DNA from: a virus
DNA length: 64,000 nucleotides
Virus record (IMG/VR): IMGVR_UViG_3300035228_001218
Span: 1 to 64,000 of that record
Direction: 5' to 3' (one strand)
This document shows, piece after piece, positions 31,882 to 41,557 of the stretch (position 1 is the first letter of the stretch; each line of letters begins with the position of its first letter). Both the position numbers and the translations under genes were made by a program. The notes under the pieces were generated by a model that had not been told where the DNA came from, made no database searches, and worked only from the letters and a program-made list of their open reading frames with translations.

Positions 31882-34250
31882 CAGGTAGTCCTCGCTAGGA
31901 ATAGCATACCTTCACTAGAATTATTAGACACTCCATCTAAACCAGTTTGTTGCGCTGCATATGATGCTTGGATAACCTCATAAATTTCAGATCCACTTAC
32001 TGTAACTGTATCACCTGGTCTAAATTCTGTTAGTCCTGGAGTTGTTGCTACTTGTAGCAACACAAAATCATCTGGTAGATAATATGGGCAAGGAATCATT
32101 CTTTGTGAAATTGGAATAGTTTTGATAGGCTTGTAGTAATCTGCACTAGCATCCATACTCACATTATCGTACTTATCGTATGTACTATTTCTGTAATAGA
32201 TAGCTGTTGGATTATTCGTGCCCTCTTTAATATTATTATAATAGTCGTCATACACGTAGTGGTTATAACTGCCATCCCCTCTCAAATATCCATAATAAGC
32301 ATTTCTTGCCTGACTATACGAGTTCACAGGTTCATTAGATGTACCACGATATGATGAATATCCACTGATATAACCAGGCATGTATGTCATTACTCTCAAT
32401 CCTTGAGTAACATTAGTCAAATACGAAGTATATGCTCCCAAGAATACCTCATCTAAATCAAATACATTATTACCATATCCATCACCTACATGAAAATTAA
32501 ATGCCGCAAAAGGTTCAGATTTTTCATTGATTGTTTGAGTGAATTGAATAACTGCAAAATTTGTATCTTGCGGTGCTTGAGCTCTAAAGGTTTTAATCTG
32601 CATTGGATATGCAGTTGGAGTTGAAGATGTGCTTACAGTCAAAAAATCTACACTATTAGTGATATTAATATCTTGTCTATCTAATCCCATGTAACCAGTG
32701 AACGCTCCCCAATCATTTGTAACAGTAATACTAGTTGAAGATGTTCCTCTGTGGTTTAAAAATTCCCATCCATTGCCACATTGTATTTTTAAAGTCCAAG
32801 CAGTGCTAGTACTACCCTCTAGGAATAACGAGTAAAATGTATTTCCATATTTTTTAGTGGCGTCGTTTTCTACATTAAGAACAGCAAAAGCACCTACACC
32901 AGATTTTTGGTAGAAATTAGATCCACCACCTAACGTGGTTGTTTTGATACTAGCAATGCCATCATATGCATTATTAGATGTTTCTGGGGTAGTAACACCA
33001 AATCTAATATCACCAGTTGTGGCAGTACCACCAACTAGTTCTCCTGGAATTGTAAATACTTCATCATCAGTCCACCCAGATCCAAGACTGTGGATGGTGA
33101 TATTTTTTAAATGATTATCATTGTAAGCTCCTCTCCAAACTCTCAACTTAAGTTCAGATCTTCCTCCAGATGCAGGTACAGTATATTTGTAATACGGATC
33201 TGAATTTACTTGAGATGGAAGAGATGCATTTACATTACCAGGAAGAAGATTGATTACTCCTTTTGCAGTTGCAGTAGTTTCACTACAATAGATATACTTT
33301 CTAATACCATCTTCTCCAGGTCTTCCTACAAATGATGGATTGAGAAGGGATGCAGGATGAAAAGGTTCTGATTCTGATTGTGGATATGACTGAGTGTACC
33401 AAGTTAAATTAGCACCAGGAACACAACTAACATTATTAGTATTAGTTCTGTAAGATATAGAAGTCTCATTATCGGGAGTACTTCCATATGTCGCATCATT
33501 ATAAACAATCCTTTGATCATTATCAAATGAATCTACATCTCTACATACAGTAATATTTGTTGCATTTCCAGAAACATTTTCAAATTCAATATTATCACCA
33601 TAGTAAATATCAATAGTCGGATTGATATAATCGGATGCCTGTTGTGCTTCTTGCTGCCAAACTACAGGAAACTGGGAACTAGATGTTGAATGACCATCAA
33701 TATCAATTGCGATACCGTTAGTTGCATTAGATGCTGATGTTGCAACTTTAAATCTATCTCTACTAACGTTAATTATATAAACTAAAGTATCAGGTGCTAA
33801 ATTAGTTCCTAATGAATATTGTGCATCAGTTTCTCCCGGAAGATATCGGACAGGATCACCTGTTTTTAAACCATGACGAGCATAAATGAGCTCATCAGTG
33901 GTTAGATCAGCCATATTAGCATAGTATGGTGCATAAGTATTAATGCCAAGTTTTTTTTCAACTTTATAGTCTGTACCAACTTCAGTAACTTTATAACCTT
34001 GAGTTTGAATACTTCCCCAGCTAATCTCACCTTGATCTGCATTATTAGCATCTCTAAGATATGATAAATTTCCACCTAGAGTTGTACTACTTCCATCTGG
34101 AGCCACACAAATTTGAGGAACTCCAGTTACAGTTGATCCTGCATTCAATCCTAGATTACCCAATGCAGTTTCAAGAGCATCCATTAAATTTTGTTTTGTC
34201 CATCCAGAGTTGCCATTGTTGACATCAACAACTGATTTTAAAACTGACAT
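31881..34250 (-). CDS. large virion structural protein (789 aa)
   Basis: The first about 90 residues (WTKQNLMDALETALGNLGLN, GVPQICVAPDGSSTTLG) form a helical start followed by beta, like other cyanophage structural proteins. The next block (HGLKTGDPVRYLPG, DTLVYIINVSRDRFKVATSA) is a phage beta domain of the HGLxxGDxVxY...YYV...FKVATS type seen in several tail proteins. Later parts are Gly/Tyr/Asn-rich, including a repeat-poor Tyr-rich region around 630-700. It ends ATTPGLTEFRPGDTVTVSGS. The start has a GGAG SD sequence within the end of the upstream fibre gene 4 bases away. TGATG-coupled to the 221-aa gene. Function beyond structure is unknown. Confidence 0.68.
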   Translation of the reverse strand: MSVLKSVVDVNNGNSGWTKQNLMDALETALGNLGLNAGSTVTGVPQICVAPDGSSTTLGGNLSYLRDANNADQGEISWGSIQTQGYKVTEVGTDYKVEKKLGINTYAPYYANMADLTTDELIYARHGLKTGDPVRYLPGETDAQYSLGTNLAPDTLVYIINVSRDRFKVATSASNATNGIAIDIDGHSTSSSQFPVVWQQEAQQASDYINPTIDIYYGDNIEFENVSGNATNITVCRDVDSFDNDQRIVYNDATYGSTPDNETSISYRTNTNNVSCVPGANLTWYTQSYPQSESEPFHPASLLNPSFVGRPGEDGIRKYIYCSETTATAKGVINLLPGNVNASLPSQVNSDPYYKYTVPASGGRSELKLRVWRGAYNDNHLKNITIHSLGSGWTDDEVFTIPGELVGGTATTGDIRFGVTTPETSNNAYDGIASIKTTTLGGGSNFYQKSGVGAFAVLNVENDATKKYGNTFYSLFLEGSTSTAWTLKIQCGNGWEFLNHRGTSSTSITVTNDWGAFTGYMGLDRQDINITNSVDFLTVSTSSTPTAYPMQIKTFRAQAPQDTNFAVIQFTQTINEKSEPFAAFNFHVGDGYGNNVFDLDEVFLGAYTSYLTNVTQGLRVMTYMPGYISGYSSYRGTSNEPVNSYSQARNAYYGYLRGDGSYNHYVYDDYYNNIKEGTNNPTAIYYRNSTYDKYDNVSMDASADYYKPIKTIPISQRMIPCPYYLPDDFVLLQVATTPGLTEFRPGDTVTVSGSEIYEVIQASYAAQQTGLDGVSNNSSEGMLFLARTT

Positions 34251-34254
34251 CTAA

Positions 34255-36408
34255 TTATTCTCCGATCTGTAGTGCTGTTAGTGTTACGGTAACCGTGGAT
34301 GCGGATCCACTTCTATTTGTTACTGAAAGATAAATTGTAGTTGTTCTAGGACTATCATTATTGAATCCCATAATACCAGGAGTAATTAATATAGATTCTG
34401 CTGTAGTAGTTCTTACTTCAGCAATAACACCACTACCAGGAGAAGGATCTGCTCCCTCACTTCTAGTTTGATCAGCATCTCTGGAAGTATCATCGGTGTA
34501 TACTCTGATCCATGCCGCTGCGTCAGTTTCAATCTTAAATAATGAATATGCTTTGTAACCTGTAATATTTAGTTCTGCGGTTGCGTCATCAGCAATTGAT
34601 GCTGTAGTACCTGTAAGATCTTGAATCTGTGGTACGCTAGAACCGCCTGTAGCAGTAAGAACACCTGCAGCATCAATAGATAAACCAGAACCAACTTTAA
34701 TACCACCCAGCGTTCCTGCTGCAGCGATTGGTAATGTATATCCACCAGCAACAGCAGAGATATTACCACTAGCATCTAGTGTGATTGTAGTGCCGTCAGG
34801 AATTACACCACCAAGTGTAGATGTTGTAGCAGCAGGTAATGTATATGCAGATGGAATAGATGGTTTGTTAAGGATCTGTGCTAATCCAGTAGTAGCATCC
34901 CAATCTGATTGGACTGGAGCAGTGCTATTAATCGTAACTTTTTTATTAGCACTATCCCAAGTAATATCAGTTCCGTTACTTCCTGTAAATTCAATAGTGT
35001 CATCATTATTAGCAGCATCACGCAATGTAAGAATTGCATTGTTACTGGTTGTATTTGAACCAAGTAGATCGTAGGTAGTACCTCCTCCTCCACCACCACC
35101 AGTTACTACAGCATCAATACTATTTGCAGCATCATCATAAGTAAAACTAATACCTGTGTGAGTTCCATTGCTGAATAACAACGCTGCAGCATCTTGTGCA
35201 TCTTCTGCTGTATACGATCCACCGCCAGAACCAGATGCTGGTGCTCTGAAAGTAAGTGTGTTAGCATCGGTTCGTTCTACAAGTAGACCGTCAGCACCAG
35301 CAAATGTAATCTCATCAGTAGTTCCAGCATTATCAGTTAAAGTAAGTTTAGAACTTGCTGCTCCTGCCGCAGTTTCTGCAGAAATAGAATATGTAGAGTT
35401 TGCAATGTCTGCAGTCAAATCAATCTGAATCTCATCACCAGAATCGCTAATTGCTAGTCCAGTTCCTGCGACCAAAACAATTTGATCTGTAGTACCGCTA
35501 GAATCTTCAAGACGAATTATTTTTCTTGCAAGATTCTCTGCCGTAGTTCCTGTAGTAAAATCAACAACGTTAATATTATAAGTAAGTTGAGTATTACCTA
35601 GAAGTGTTGCAAAATCTGAAGATGTGGTACTATTTGTGGTTACCAATCTTTGACTAGTCCAACTTACTCCATTGGAGTAATACATTACTCCAGTATCATC
35701 CGCATATGCAAATTTACTTTCTGAATCTGCTACTGCAGGGAATGATGATACGTCAGCATATAGAATTGATGAAGATCCTCCTCCACCGCCACCAGTAATT
35801 CCTCCTGCCGGAGATGCGTCAACCCATTGATTACTATCAGAATCTGCAAAATATACTTTTAATGATCCGCTATCACTCTTCCACCACAAATCACCATTAA
35901 CCGGATTTGCGGGAGGTACATCTGCTGTTAATACTTTTGCACTAGTAGCGGATGAAGAGGTGGGACTAGCATCTACCCATTGATTTGTATCCCCGTCTTC
36001 ATAATAAACTTTTAGTACACCACTATCACTCTTCCACCAAAGTTCGCCATTAGATGGATTTCCCGGTTGATTATCTGAAATTGCAATAGTGGACTTTAAT
36101 AAGTACCCTGCTTGAGAATGATCACCCCATAGAAATGAACTGTCCCAGTTAGCAATTCTTAAATGCGTTACTGAATAAGCAGGAGATGCTGAAAATATAG
36201 GATCACTTTCTTGAAAATTTGAGGTAAACTGATATGCAGAATTCCAATCACTAATATTTTGTGTAGTTACATCCGAAGCTGCAGATGCTGTAAATATTGG
36301 ATCAGTTTCAGAACCAATAGATACGGCGTGCAGATCAGCAGCGAGTAAGTTAATCTCTTGTCTTTGCTGTTCCAGACTGAAAGTTTTAGCTACATTCCTT
36401 AATACCAT
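34255..36408 (-). CDS. tail-fibre protein (717 aa)
   Basis: The N-terminus MVLRNVAKTFSLEQQRQEIN is shared almost exactly with the 1703-aa fibre, so both likely dock at the same site. Then come DPIFxASxA spacer segments, a WGDHSQAGY repeat (about 86-97) and two WWKSDSGxLKVYYxDxDxNQWVDASP modules near 110-150 and 165-200. The middle has DxxxLTDNxGTTDxIxF repeats. The C-terminal about 120 residues (TGYKAYSLFKIETDAAAWIR, DDTSRDADQTRSEGADPSPG, then IMGFNNDSPRTTTIYLSV) match a fibre-tip domain that recurs in cyanophages and other tailed phages, probably the receptor-binding end. GATAAATA lies 32 bases upstream. Confidence 0.8.
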   Translation of the reverse strand: MVLRNVAKTFSLEQQRQEINLLAADLHAVSIGSETDPIFTASAASDVTTQNISDWNSAYQFTSNFQESDPIFSASPAYSVTHLRIANWDSSFLWGDHSQAGYLLKSTIAISDNQPGNPSNGELWWKSDSGVLKVYYEDGDTNQWVDASPTSSSATSAKVLTADVPPANPVNGDLWWKSDSGSLKVYFADSDSNQWVDASPAGGITGGGGGGSSSILYADVSSFPAVADSESKFAYADDTGVMYYSNGVSWTSQRLVTTNSTTSSDFATLLGNTQLTYNINVVDFTTGTTAENLARKIIRLEDSSGTTDQIVLVAGTGLAISDSGDEIQIDLTADIANSTYSISAETAAGAASSKLTLTDNAGTTDEITFAGADGLLVERTDANTLTFRAPASGSGGGSYTAEDAQDAAALLFSNGTHTGISFTYDDAANSIDAVVTGGGGGGGTTYDLLGSNTTSNNAILTLRDAANNDDTIEFTGSNGTDITWDSANKKVTINSTAPVQSDWDATTGLAQILNKPSIPSAYTLPAATTSTLGGVIPDGTTITLDASGNISAVAGGYTLPIAAAGTLGGIKVGSGLSIDAAGVLTATGGSSVPQIQDLTGTTASIADDATAELNITGYKAYSLFKIETDAAAWIRVYTDDTSRDADQTRSEGADPSPGSGVIAEVRTTTAESILITPGIMGFNNDSPRTTTIYLSVTNRSGSASTVTVTLTALQIGE

Positions 36409-36439
36409 TGATATTACGCTACTGGGACAGTCTTTTGAT

Positions 36440-36447
36440 TATTTATC
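36440..36447 (-). promoter_or_regulatory. late promoter box for the 717-aa fibre gene
   Basis: Minus-strand GATAAATA, 32 bases before the ATG at 36408, sharing two bases with the TGA stop of the 1703-aa fibre gene. Confidence 0.6.
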
Positions 36448-39400
36448 ATACCTTCATAATGTATGCCAATGAATAATACGGAGGTCTGTTTTCGTGTGCA
36501 GTATTACCCCCCGTATTTCCAGTATCACTGCTACTATTAGGATCAATTGATACAGCAGCAGAAGAAGTTCCCGCTGAAGAAGAACCAGAAGAACCAGATG
36601 CACTTCCGGTGCTTCCACCACCACCAGCGGTAGTATTTGCAGATTGATTTCCGGTATAGTTTGGACCGCCATCACTAGTAGATCCACTAACAGATACACT
36701 AAATGAATGTTTGTGATTTGAACTTTGGTTGCCAATATTTGCATTAATATTATGAGTGTGATTACCCACATTGCTAGTGTTTGCATTGTTTCCACCATCC
36801 CAATCACTAGTCCACTCTGGACCATTAGGACCATTGTCATCAGTGCCACGACCAAATTCTGTAGAATGACTGTGTGATCCACCACCTCCAGTATTTCCAC
36901 TAATATTATGACTATGATTTGCACTTTGGTTACCAGTATTTCCACTATCACTACCACTAAAATTGTGACTATGATTTGCAATACTATGACTATGATTCCC
37001 GACAACGTGGGTGTGATTTGCTATACTATGAGTATGATCTCCAATATTATGGGCATGTGCGTCTACATTATGACTATGGGTTCCAAGACTATGAGTATGA
37101 GAAGCAATAGTATGAGTATGTGAGGCTAAATTTGATGGAACTAAAGTTACACTTTCACTACCACCAGTATCTCCAGTACTGTAAGTTCCTCCAGAACCTA
37201 CAATAAACATTCCTCTTAGATCTGGAGTAGTACTACTTCCAACCGTTTGACCATTACATAATGCCCAACCAGAAGGAACGCTACTTGCAGCACCAGACCA
37301 CATCACAATAATTCCAATTGGAATTGATATATCTGCACCTTGAGTCAAAGAAGTAATCTGTCCTTGACCGTTTACTGTAATTTGGTCTGGAATATTATAC
37401 GTACCTGCTATAACACCAGTATCTGCTAATTCTATAGTCCCACTAGTTGTGATAGGACCACCACTAATTCCTGTTCCTGTGTCTATCTGAGTAACTGTTC
37501 CACTACCACCACCACTACTTCCTCCTGCACTATCAATAGTAAATCCAGCTGAAGATACATTACTAAATGTAATATTATTTCCGGCACTGATTGTTATACT
37601 AGTAGTACCTGCTGTACCACCGGAAACTGGAGTGGAAAGAAAATCCAATTGAACAGATGTAGATCCTCCAATCAACTGTTGCGAATAATTATTAGTGCTG
37701 TACCCTGCTTGACTATGATCACCCCATCCATATGCAGTATCCCATTCAGTTGCATTTGCAATTTGAGATTCATTTGCTAATGCAACCCAAGCACCTGCAT
37801 GTGCAAAATATCCTTTACCAGTTCCATGTACATGAGCAAACATGCCATGATAAGAGGATGCACTTGGAAGATCTCCAGTAGTAGAGAATACGTTTGCAAA
37901 ATATACTTTACCTGTTGTATTAATATCTCTAGTTGTTGTTGCACCTCTACTAAGAACAGAATCTAGGGTATCAGATTCTGCTGTTCCACCACTGGACAGA
38001 TCTGGTGGTGTATAAGTAAATACACCTGTACCATTATCATAAGAAAGACCTGCGGTTCCTGGTGAATTAACACTTACCGAAATATCGGTTAGAGCAATAC
38101 CTCCACTGCCAGAACCACTACCAGAAGAAGCAGTATGCTTAATCATGTAACAAAGAGAGTAATATGGTGGAAGATTCTTTCCTGTTCCACTCTCACCTAC
38201 TGTAGTCGTACTCCCATTACCCCCATTTTGAGTGTCTCCAGAAAGATTTGCTGTAGTATTAAAACTAAATGTGTGATTATGATTTGTATCAGTTGCTGCA
38301 TTTGTACTTCTTGGTGAATAATCACCGGTATAATTACTTCCTGATGCCAGACCAGAACCAGTTCCTACAGTTCCAGAAATAGCATGCGTGTGGGGGACAT
38401 CGTTAGTACCGGTAGTACCACTAGCACTAATATTAACGGACGTGTTTATTCCGTGGAAGTGGTCAGGTCCTGCGTGAGTATGTTCTACCGTAATAGAATC
38501 AGTACTACCACCAATAGCATTAACAGCGTATGCAGAACCGGCACCAACAATAAATCTATCTCTTAAATCCGGAACATTAGAACCGGTAATTGCCTGAAGT
38601 GCTGATGTTGATGCTGTACCTCCATCACAAAGTTGGTACTCACTAGGAATAGATGCTACTGATCCTGCCCATGCAACAACAGTACCTACCGGGTCTGATG
38701 AACCACTACCACCACTGCCACCAGTCTGATCTGCTACCCAAGCATAATCAGAACCATTCCAACTGAGAATTTGACCTGAAGAAGCACCACTAACATTAAG
38801 ATGTGAATCTACGTTAGAATTTTCATAAGAACCACTAGTGTCATTGTATAATGCAGTTGGAGTCAATAATAATCCGTTTGATTTAACACCGGAAATTGAA
38901 ATATTTAAACTGGTATTTGTAGTTGAAACTTTAAAACTACCAGCAGTCCCAGAAGTAAGAGTAACCCAACCACCAGTATATCCTACCGCTCCACTTACAT
39001 CTGGAGTAACAGATACTCCATTTACTTCATACGTGTAATTTGCAGTATCTGCATATCTAACAAAAATTTCTACAGGACCATTAAGTATGGGGAGATTTGC
39101 ACCATTAGCAGTATTATCCCATCCTAGGTAATCTGCACTTGTAGTTTCTGCTTTTGACCAACTAGTCAAACTTCCATCAAACATCTCAGATGAAAGGTCG
39201 CTAGCAATCCATCCAGAAAATACTACACCATCTGCCCACTGATATGTTGTTCCTGAACCTCCACTACTACCGCCACTAGATTGTGCTACCCAAGCATAGT
39301 CGCCATTATTCCAACTTAATACATGACCATTAGTTGGAGAAGGTAATGAATTTAAATGCGAGTCAACATCAGAATTTGTGTATCCCGTAGAAGTTGCTGG

Positions 39401-41557
39401 TTTATTAGTTAAATCTGTATAACTTCCAGAAAATAATGTAGGTTTATCAGTTAAATCATTATAACTTTCAGAAAATAATGTGGGTTGATTAGTTAAATCG
39501 GTATAACTTCCAGAGAATGTGGAGTATCCTGAAAGGTCTGGAGGTGTATATGAAAATAATCCTGTAGTATTATTGTATGATAAATCTGCCGTACCTACTG
39601 AAAGTACATTAACTGTTAAATCATCTAGTTCAATAGGATTACCAGAACTGCCACCAGAAGCAGTTGTGCAGTATATAAAACATAATGAATAATACGGAGG
39701 GAGATTTGTGCCGACCGAAGAGACACCCTGAGATCCAGTATTACCGCTAAGACTTACATTAACACTAACATTATGACTATGACTTAGATTTGAACTATTT
39801 GTACTTCCAGTTACACTTACATTATGTGAGTGTGATCCTGCATCAGAAGTATCTGCACTTTTATTTCCACCACCATTACCTTGAGGATTATCTAATGAGT
39901 CAAAACTGCCACCTTGCTGCCCACCAAATGTATTAGCACCCCATCTATGATCGTGACTTCCGGTGTTATTTGTACTACCAGAACCAGAAACATTATGAGA
40001 GTGATTACTTAATTGACTGTTAGTACTACCGTTTGAAGTACCACTACCAGACCAAGTATGTGTATGAGATGGTAGAGTAGAATCTACATTACCACCAGTA
40101 GTTCCTACCGCATAAGTACTACCAGAACCTACAACAAATCTATCTCTTAAATCCGGAGAATTGCCTGTACCATCACAAAGTTGCCATCCAGTAGGAATAT
40201 CAACGATAGCCCCAGACCACATCATGATAGACCCTATGGCAACATTACCACCGCCACCTGATCCACCGCCACCTGATCCACTATTTTGGTCAGCACCTAA
40301 TTCCCATCTACTATTCGTACCATTATATTTAAGAACCGCTCCATCATTAGGAGTTCCTGAAATTAATACATCAATTAAATCATTTAATGACGAAGGAATT
40401 GTTGGTTTATTAGTTAAATCTACGTAACTTTCAGAAAATAATGTAGGTTTATCAGTTAGATCATTATAACTTTCTGAGAATAATGTAGGTTGATTAGTTA
40501 AATCTGTATAACTTCCAGAGAATAAAGTTGGTTTATTGTTTAAATCATTATAGCTTCCAGAAAATGTAGAGTATGCTGAAAGATCTGGTGGTGTATAACT
40601 CAATACACCACTAGTATTATTATATGATAAATTTGCTGTACCTACTGAAAGTACATTAACTGATATATCTGATAATGCAATACCAGTACCAGATGCAGTC
40701 AAATCAGCAGCAGGTGACCATTCTGTACCATCCCATTTCAATACCTGACCAGTTGATGGAGATGTGGAATTTACATCAGTTAGATCTGATACTGAAAATG
40801 TAGGTTTGTTGATTAAATCATTATAACTTCCGGAGAATGTAGAGTATCCCGAAAGATCTGGGGGTGTGTAACTGAATACACCACTAGTATTATCGTATAT
40901 TAAACTTGCAGTACCAGGAGATAAAGAAGTTACGGTAATATCTGTTAATGCAATTCCACCACCCGATGAAGCGACTGTTCCTGCTATCCAAGTGCTACTA
41001 GGAGCATTCCAAATAAGTGCTTGACCAGTAGTAACTCCTGTGGTATCAACATCAGTAATATCATTTAATGCAAATGCAACCGAAGTTAAATATCCAGATG
41101 TTGAGTGATCTCCCCATCCATATGCAGTATCCCAGTTAGAAGAGTTTGCTACTGCTGTATTAAGATCAGATGTTGTTGCATAACCTTGAGTAGAATGATC
41201 TCCCCATCCATATGCAGTATCCCAATTACTTATCTTGGTATTAGTTATATTTGCTGCAGCAGAAGCATTGAATACCGGATCAGTTTCTACTGCACTATTA
41301 GTAAATGTTATCTGACCACCGGATAATCCAATTGATAAACCAGTTCCTGCAACTAATACAACATCAGCATTAATGCCATCAGAACCCGTAAGTCTAATTA
41401 TTTTCCTGTCTGGTCCACTACCATCAACAGGGTTCATAGTATAAGTAGTAGGTGCTACTGCTCCCTGCGATAGAGCATGCACATCAGAAGCAAGTGAATT
41501 AATTTCTAGTCTCTGTTGTTCTAGACTAAAAGATTTAGCTACATTTCTAAGAACCAT
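36446..41557 (-). CDS. giant tail-fibre protein with three collar/tip modules and HxH needle motifs (1703 aa)
   Basis: N-terminal attachment domain MVLRNVAKSFSLEQQRLEIN as in the 717-aa fibre, then WGDHSTxGY repeats, SYTPPDLSGY units and 14-residue SYNDLTNKPTLF repeats. Three tail-collar (phage short/long fibre tip) modules follow at about residues 435-630, 955-1140 and 1410-1703. Each opens with GxIxxWxG...IPxGWxLCxG and PDLRxRFxVG and closes with PPYYSLxxI. The modules contain 5, 4 and 12 HxH motifs, including eight in perfect 7-residue spacing. In T4 gp37, HxH motifs of a trimer bind iron in the needle tip, and the same is inferred here. The start overlaps the upstream 69-aa gene by 11 bases. 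Confidence 0.85.
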   Translation of the reverse strand: MVLRNVAKSFSLEQQRLEINSLASDVHALSQGAVAPTTYTMNPVDGSGPDRKIIRLTGSDGINADVVLVAGTGLSIGLSGGQITFTNSAVETDPVFNASAAANITNTKISNWDTAYGWGDHSTQGYATTSDLNTAVANSSNWDTAYGWGDHSTSGYLTSVAFALNDITDVDTTGVTTGQALIWNAPSSTWIAGTVASSGGGIALTDITVTSLSPGTASLIYDNTSGVFSYTPPDLSGYSTFSGSYNDLINKPTFSVSDLTDVNSTSPSTGQVLKWDGTEWSPAADLTASGTGIALSDISVNVLSVGTANLSYNNTSGVLSYTPPDLSAYSTFSGSYNDLNNKPTLFSGSYTDLTNQPTLFSESYNDLTDKPTLFSESYVDLTNKPTIPSSLNDLIDVLISGTPNDGAVLKYNGTNSRWELGADQNSGSGGGGSGGGGNVAIGSIMMWSGAIVDIPTGWQLCDGTGNSPDLRDRFVVGSGSTYAVGTTGGNVDSTLPSHTHTWSGSGTSNGSTNSQLSNHSHNVSGSGSTNNTGSHDHRWGANTFGGQQGGSFDSLDNPQGNGGGNKSADTSDAGSHSHNVSVTGSTNSSNLSHSHNVSVNVSLSGNTGSQGVSSVGTNLPPYYSLCFIYCTTASGGSSGNPIELDDLTVNVLSVGTADLSYNNTTGLFSYTPPDLSGYSTFSGSYTDLTNQPTLFSESYNDLTDKPTLFSGSYTDLTNKPATSTGYTNSDVDSHLNSLPSPTNGHVLSWNNGDYAWVAQSSGGSSGGSGTTYQWADGVVFSGWIASDLSSEMFDGSLTSWSKAETTSADYLGWDNTANGANLPILNGPVEIFVRYADTANYTYEVNGVSVTPDVSGAVGYTGGWVTLTSGTAGSFKVSTTNTSLNISISGVKSNGLLLTPTALYNDTSGSYENSNVDSHLNVSGASSGQILSWNGSDYAWVADQTGGSGGSGSSDPVGTVVAWAGSVASIPSEYQLCDGGTASTSALQAITGSNVPDLRDRFIVGAGSAYAVNAIGGSTDSITVEHTHAGPDHFHGINTSVNISASGTTGTNDVPHTHAISGTVGTGSGLASGSNYTGDYSPRSTNAATDTNHNHTFSFNTTANLSGDTQNGGNGSTTTVGESGTGKNLPPYYSLCYMIKHTASSGSGSGSGGIALTDISVSVNSPGTAGLSYDNGTGVFTYTPPDLSSGGTAESDTLDSVLSRGATTTRDINTTGKVYFANVFSTTGDLPSASSYHGMFAHVHGTGKGYFAHAGAWVALANESQIANATEWDTAYGWGDHSQAGYSTNNYSQQLIGGSTSVQLDFLSTPVSGGTAGTTSITISAGNNITFSNVSSAGFTIDSAGGSSGGGSGTVTQIDTGTGISGGPITTSGTIELADTGVIAGTYNIPDQITVNGQGQITSLTQGADISIPIGIIVMWSGAASSVPSGWALCNGQTVGSSTTPDLRGMFIVGSGGTYSTGDTGGSESVTLVPSNLASHTHTIASHTHSLGTHSHNVDAHAHNIGDHTHSIANHTHVVGNHSHSIANHSHNFSGSDSGNTGNQSANHSHNISGNTGGGGSHSHSTEFGRGTDDNGPNGPEWTSDWDGGNNANTSNVGNHTHNINANIGNQSSNHKHSFSVSVSGSTSDGGPNYTGNQSANTTAGGGGSTGSASGSSGSSSAGTSSAAVSIDPNSSSDTGNTGGNTAHENRPPYYSLAYIMKV
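36959..37126 (-). repeat. eight tandem 21-base units coding HxH heptads
   Basis: Eight consecutive heptads of the form x-x-H-(T/S/A)-H-x-x, from ASHTHTI (ending at base 37126) to ANHSHNF (base 36959), in the third collar module of the 1703-aa fibre. The 21-base period is exact. Confidence 0.9.
39399..39521 (-). repeat. 42-base in-gene repeats, array 1 (about 3 units)
   Basis: Units begin at 39399, 39441 and 39483 and code for 14-residue SY(N/T)DLT(N/D)KPTLFSxS-type repeats of the fibre shaft. Confidence 0.8.
40404..40568 (-). repeat. 42-base in-gene repeats, array 2 (about 4 units)
   Basis: Units begin at 40404, 40446, 40488 and 40530. They are near copies of array 1, 1 kb away in the same gene. 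Confidence 0.8.
41107..41228 (-). repeat. direct repeat coding WDTAYGWGDHST, two copies 90 bases apart
   Basis: The segments 41107-41138 and 41197-41228 differ by one base. Related copies lie at 37717-37748 in the same gene, and at 26959-26991 and 27343-27375 in another fibre gene. Confidence 0.8.

Noticed and set aside
36959-37126. Short regular repeats that could suggest a CRISPR array
   Set aside because: The 21-base period is in frame with no spacers and codes HxH heptads; it is a protein repeat.
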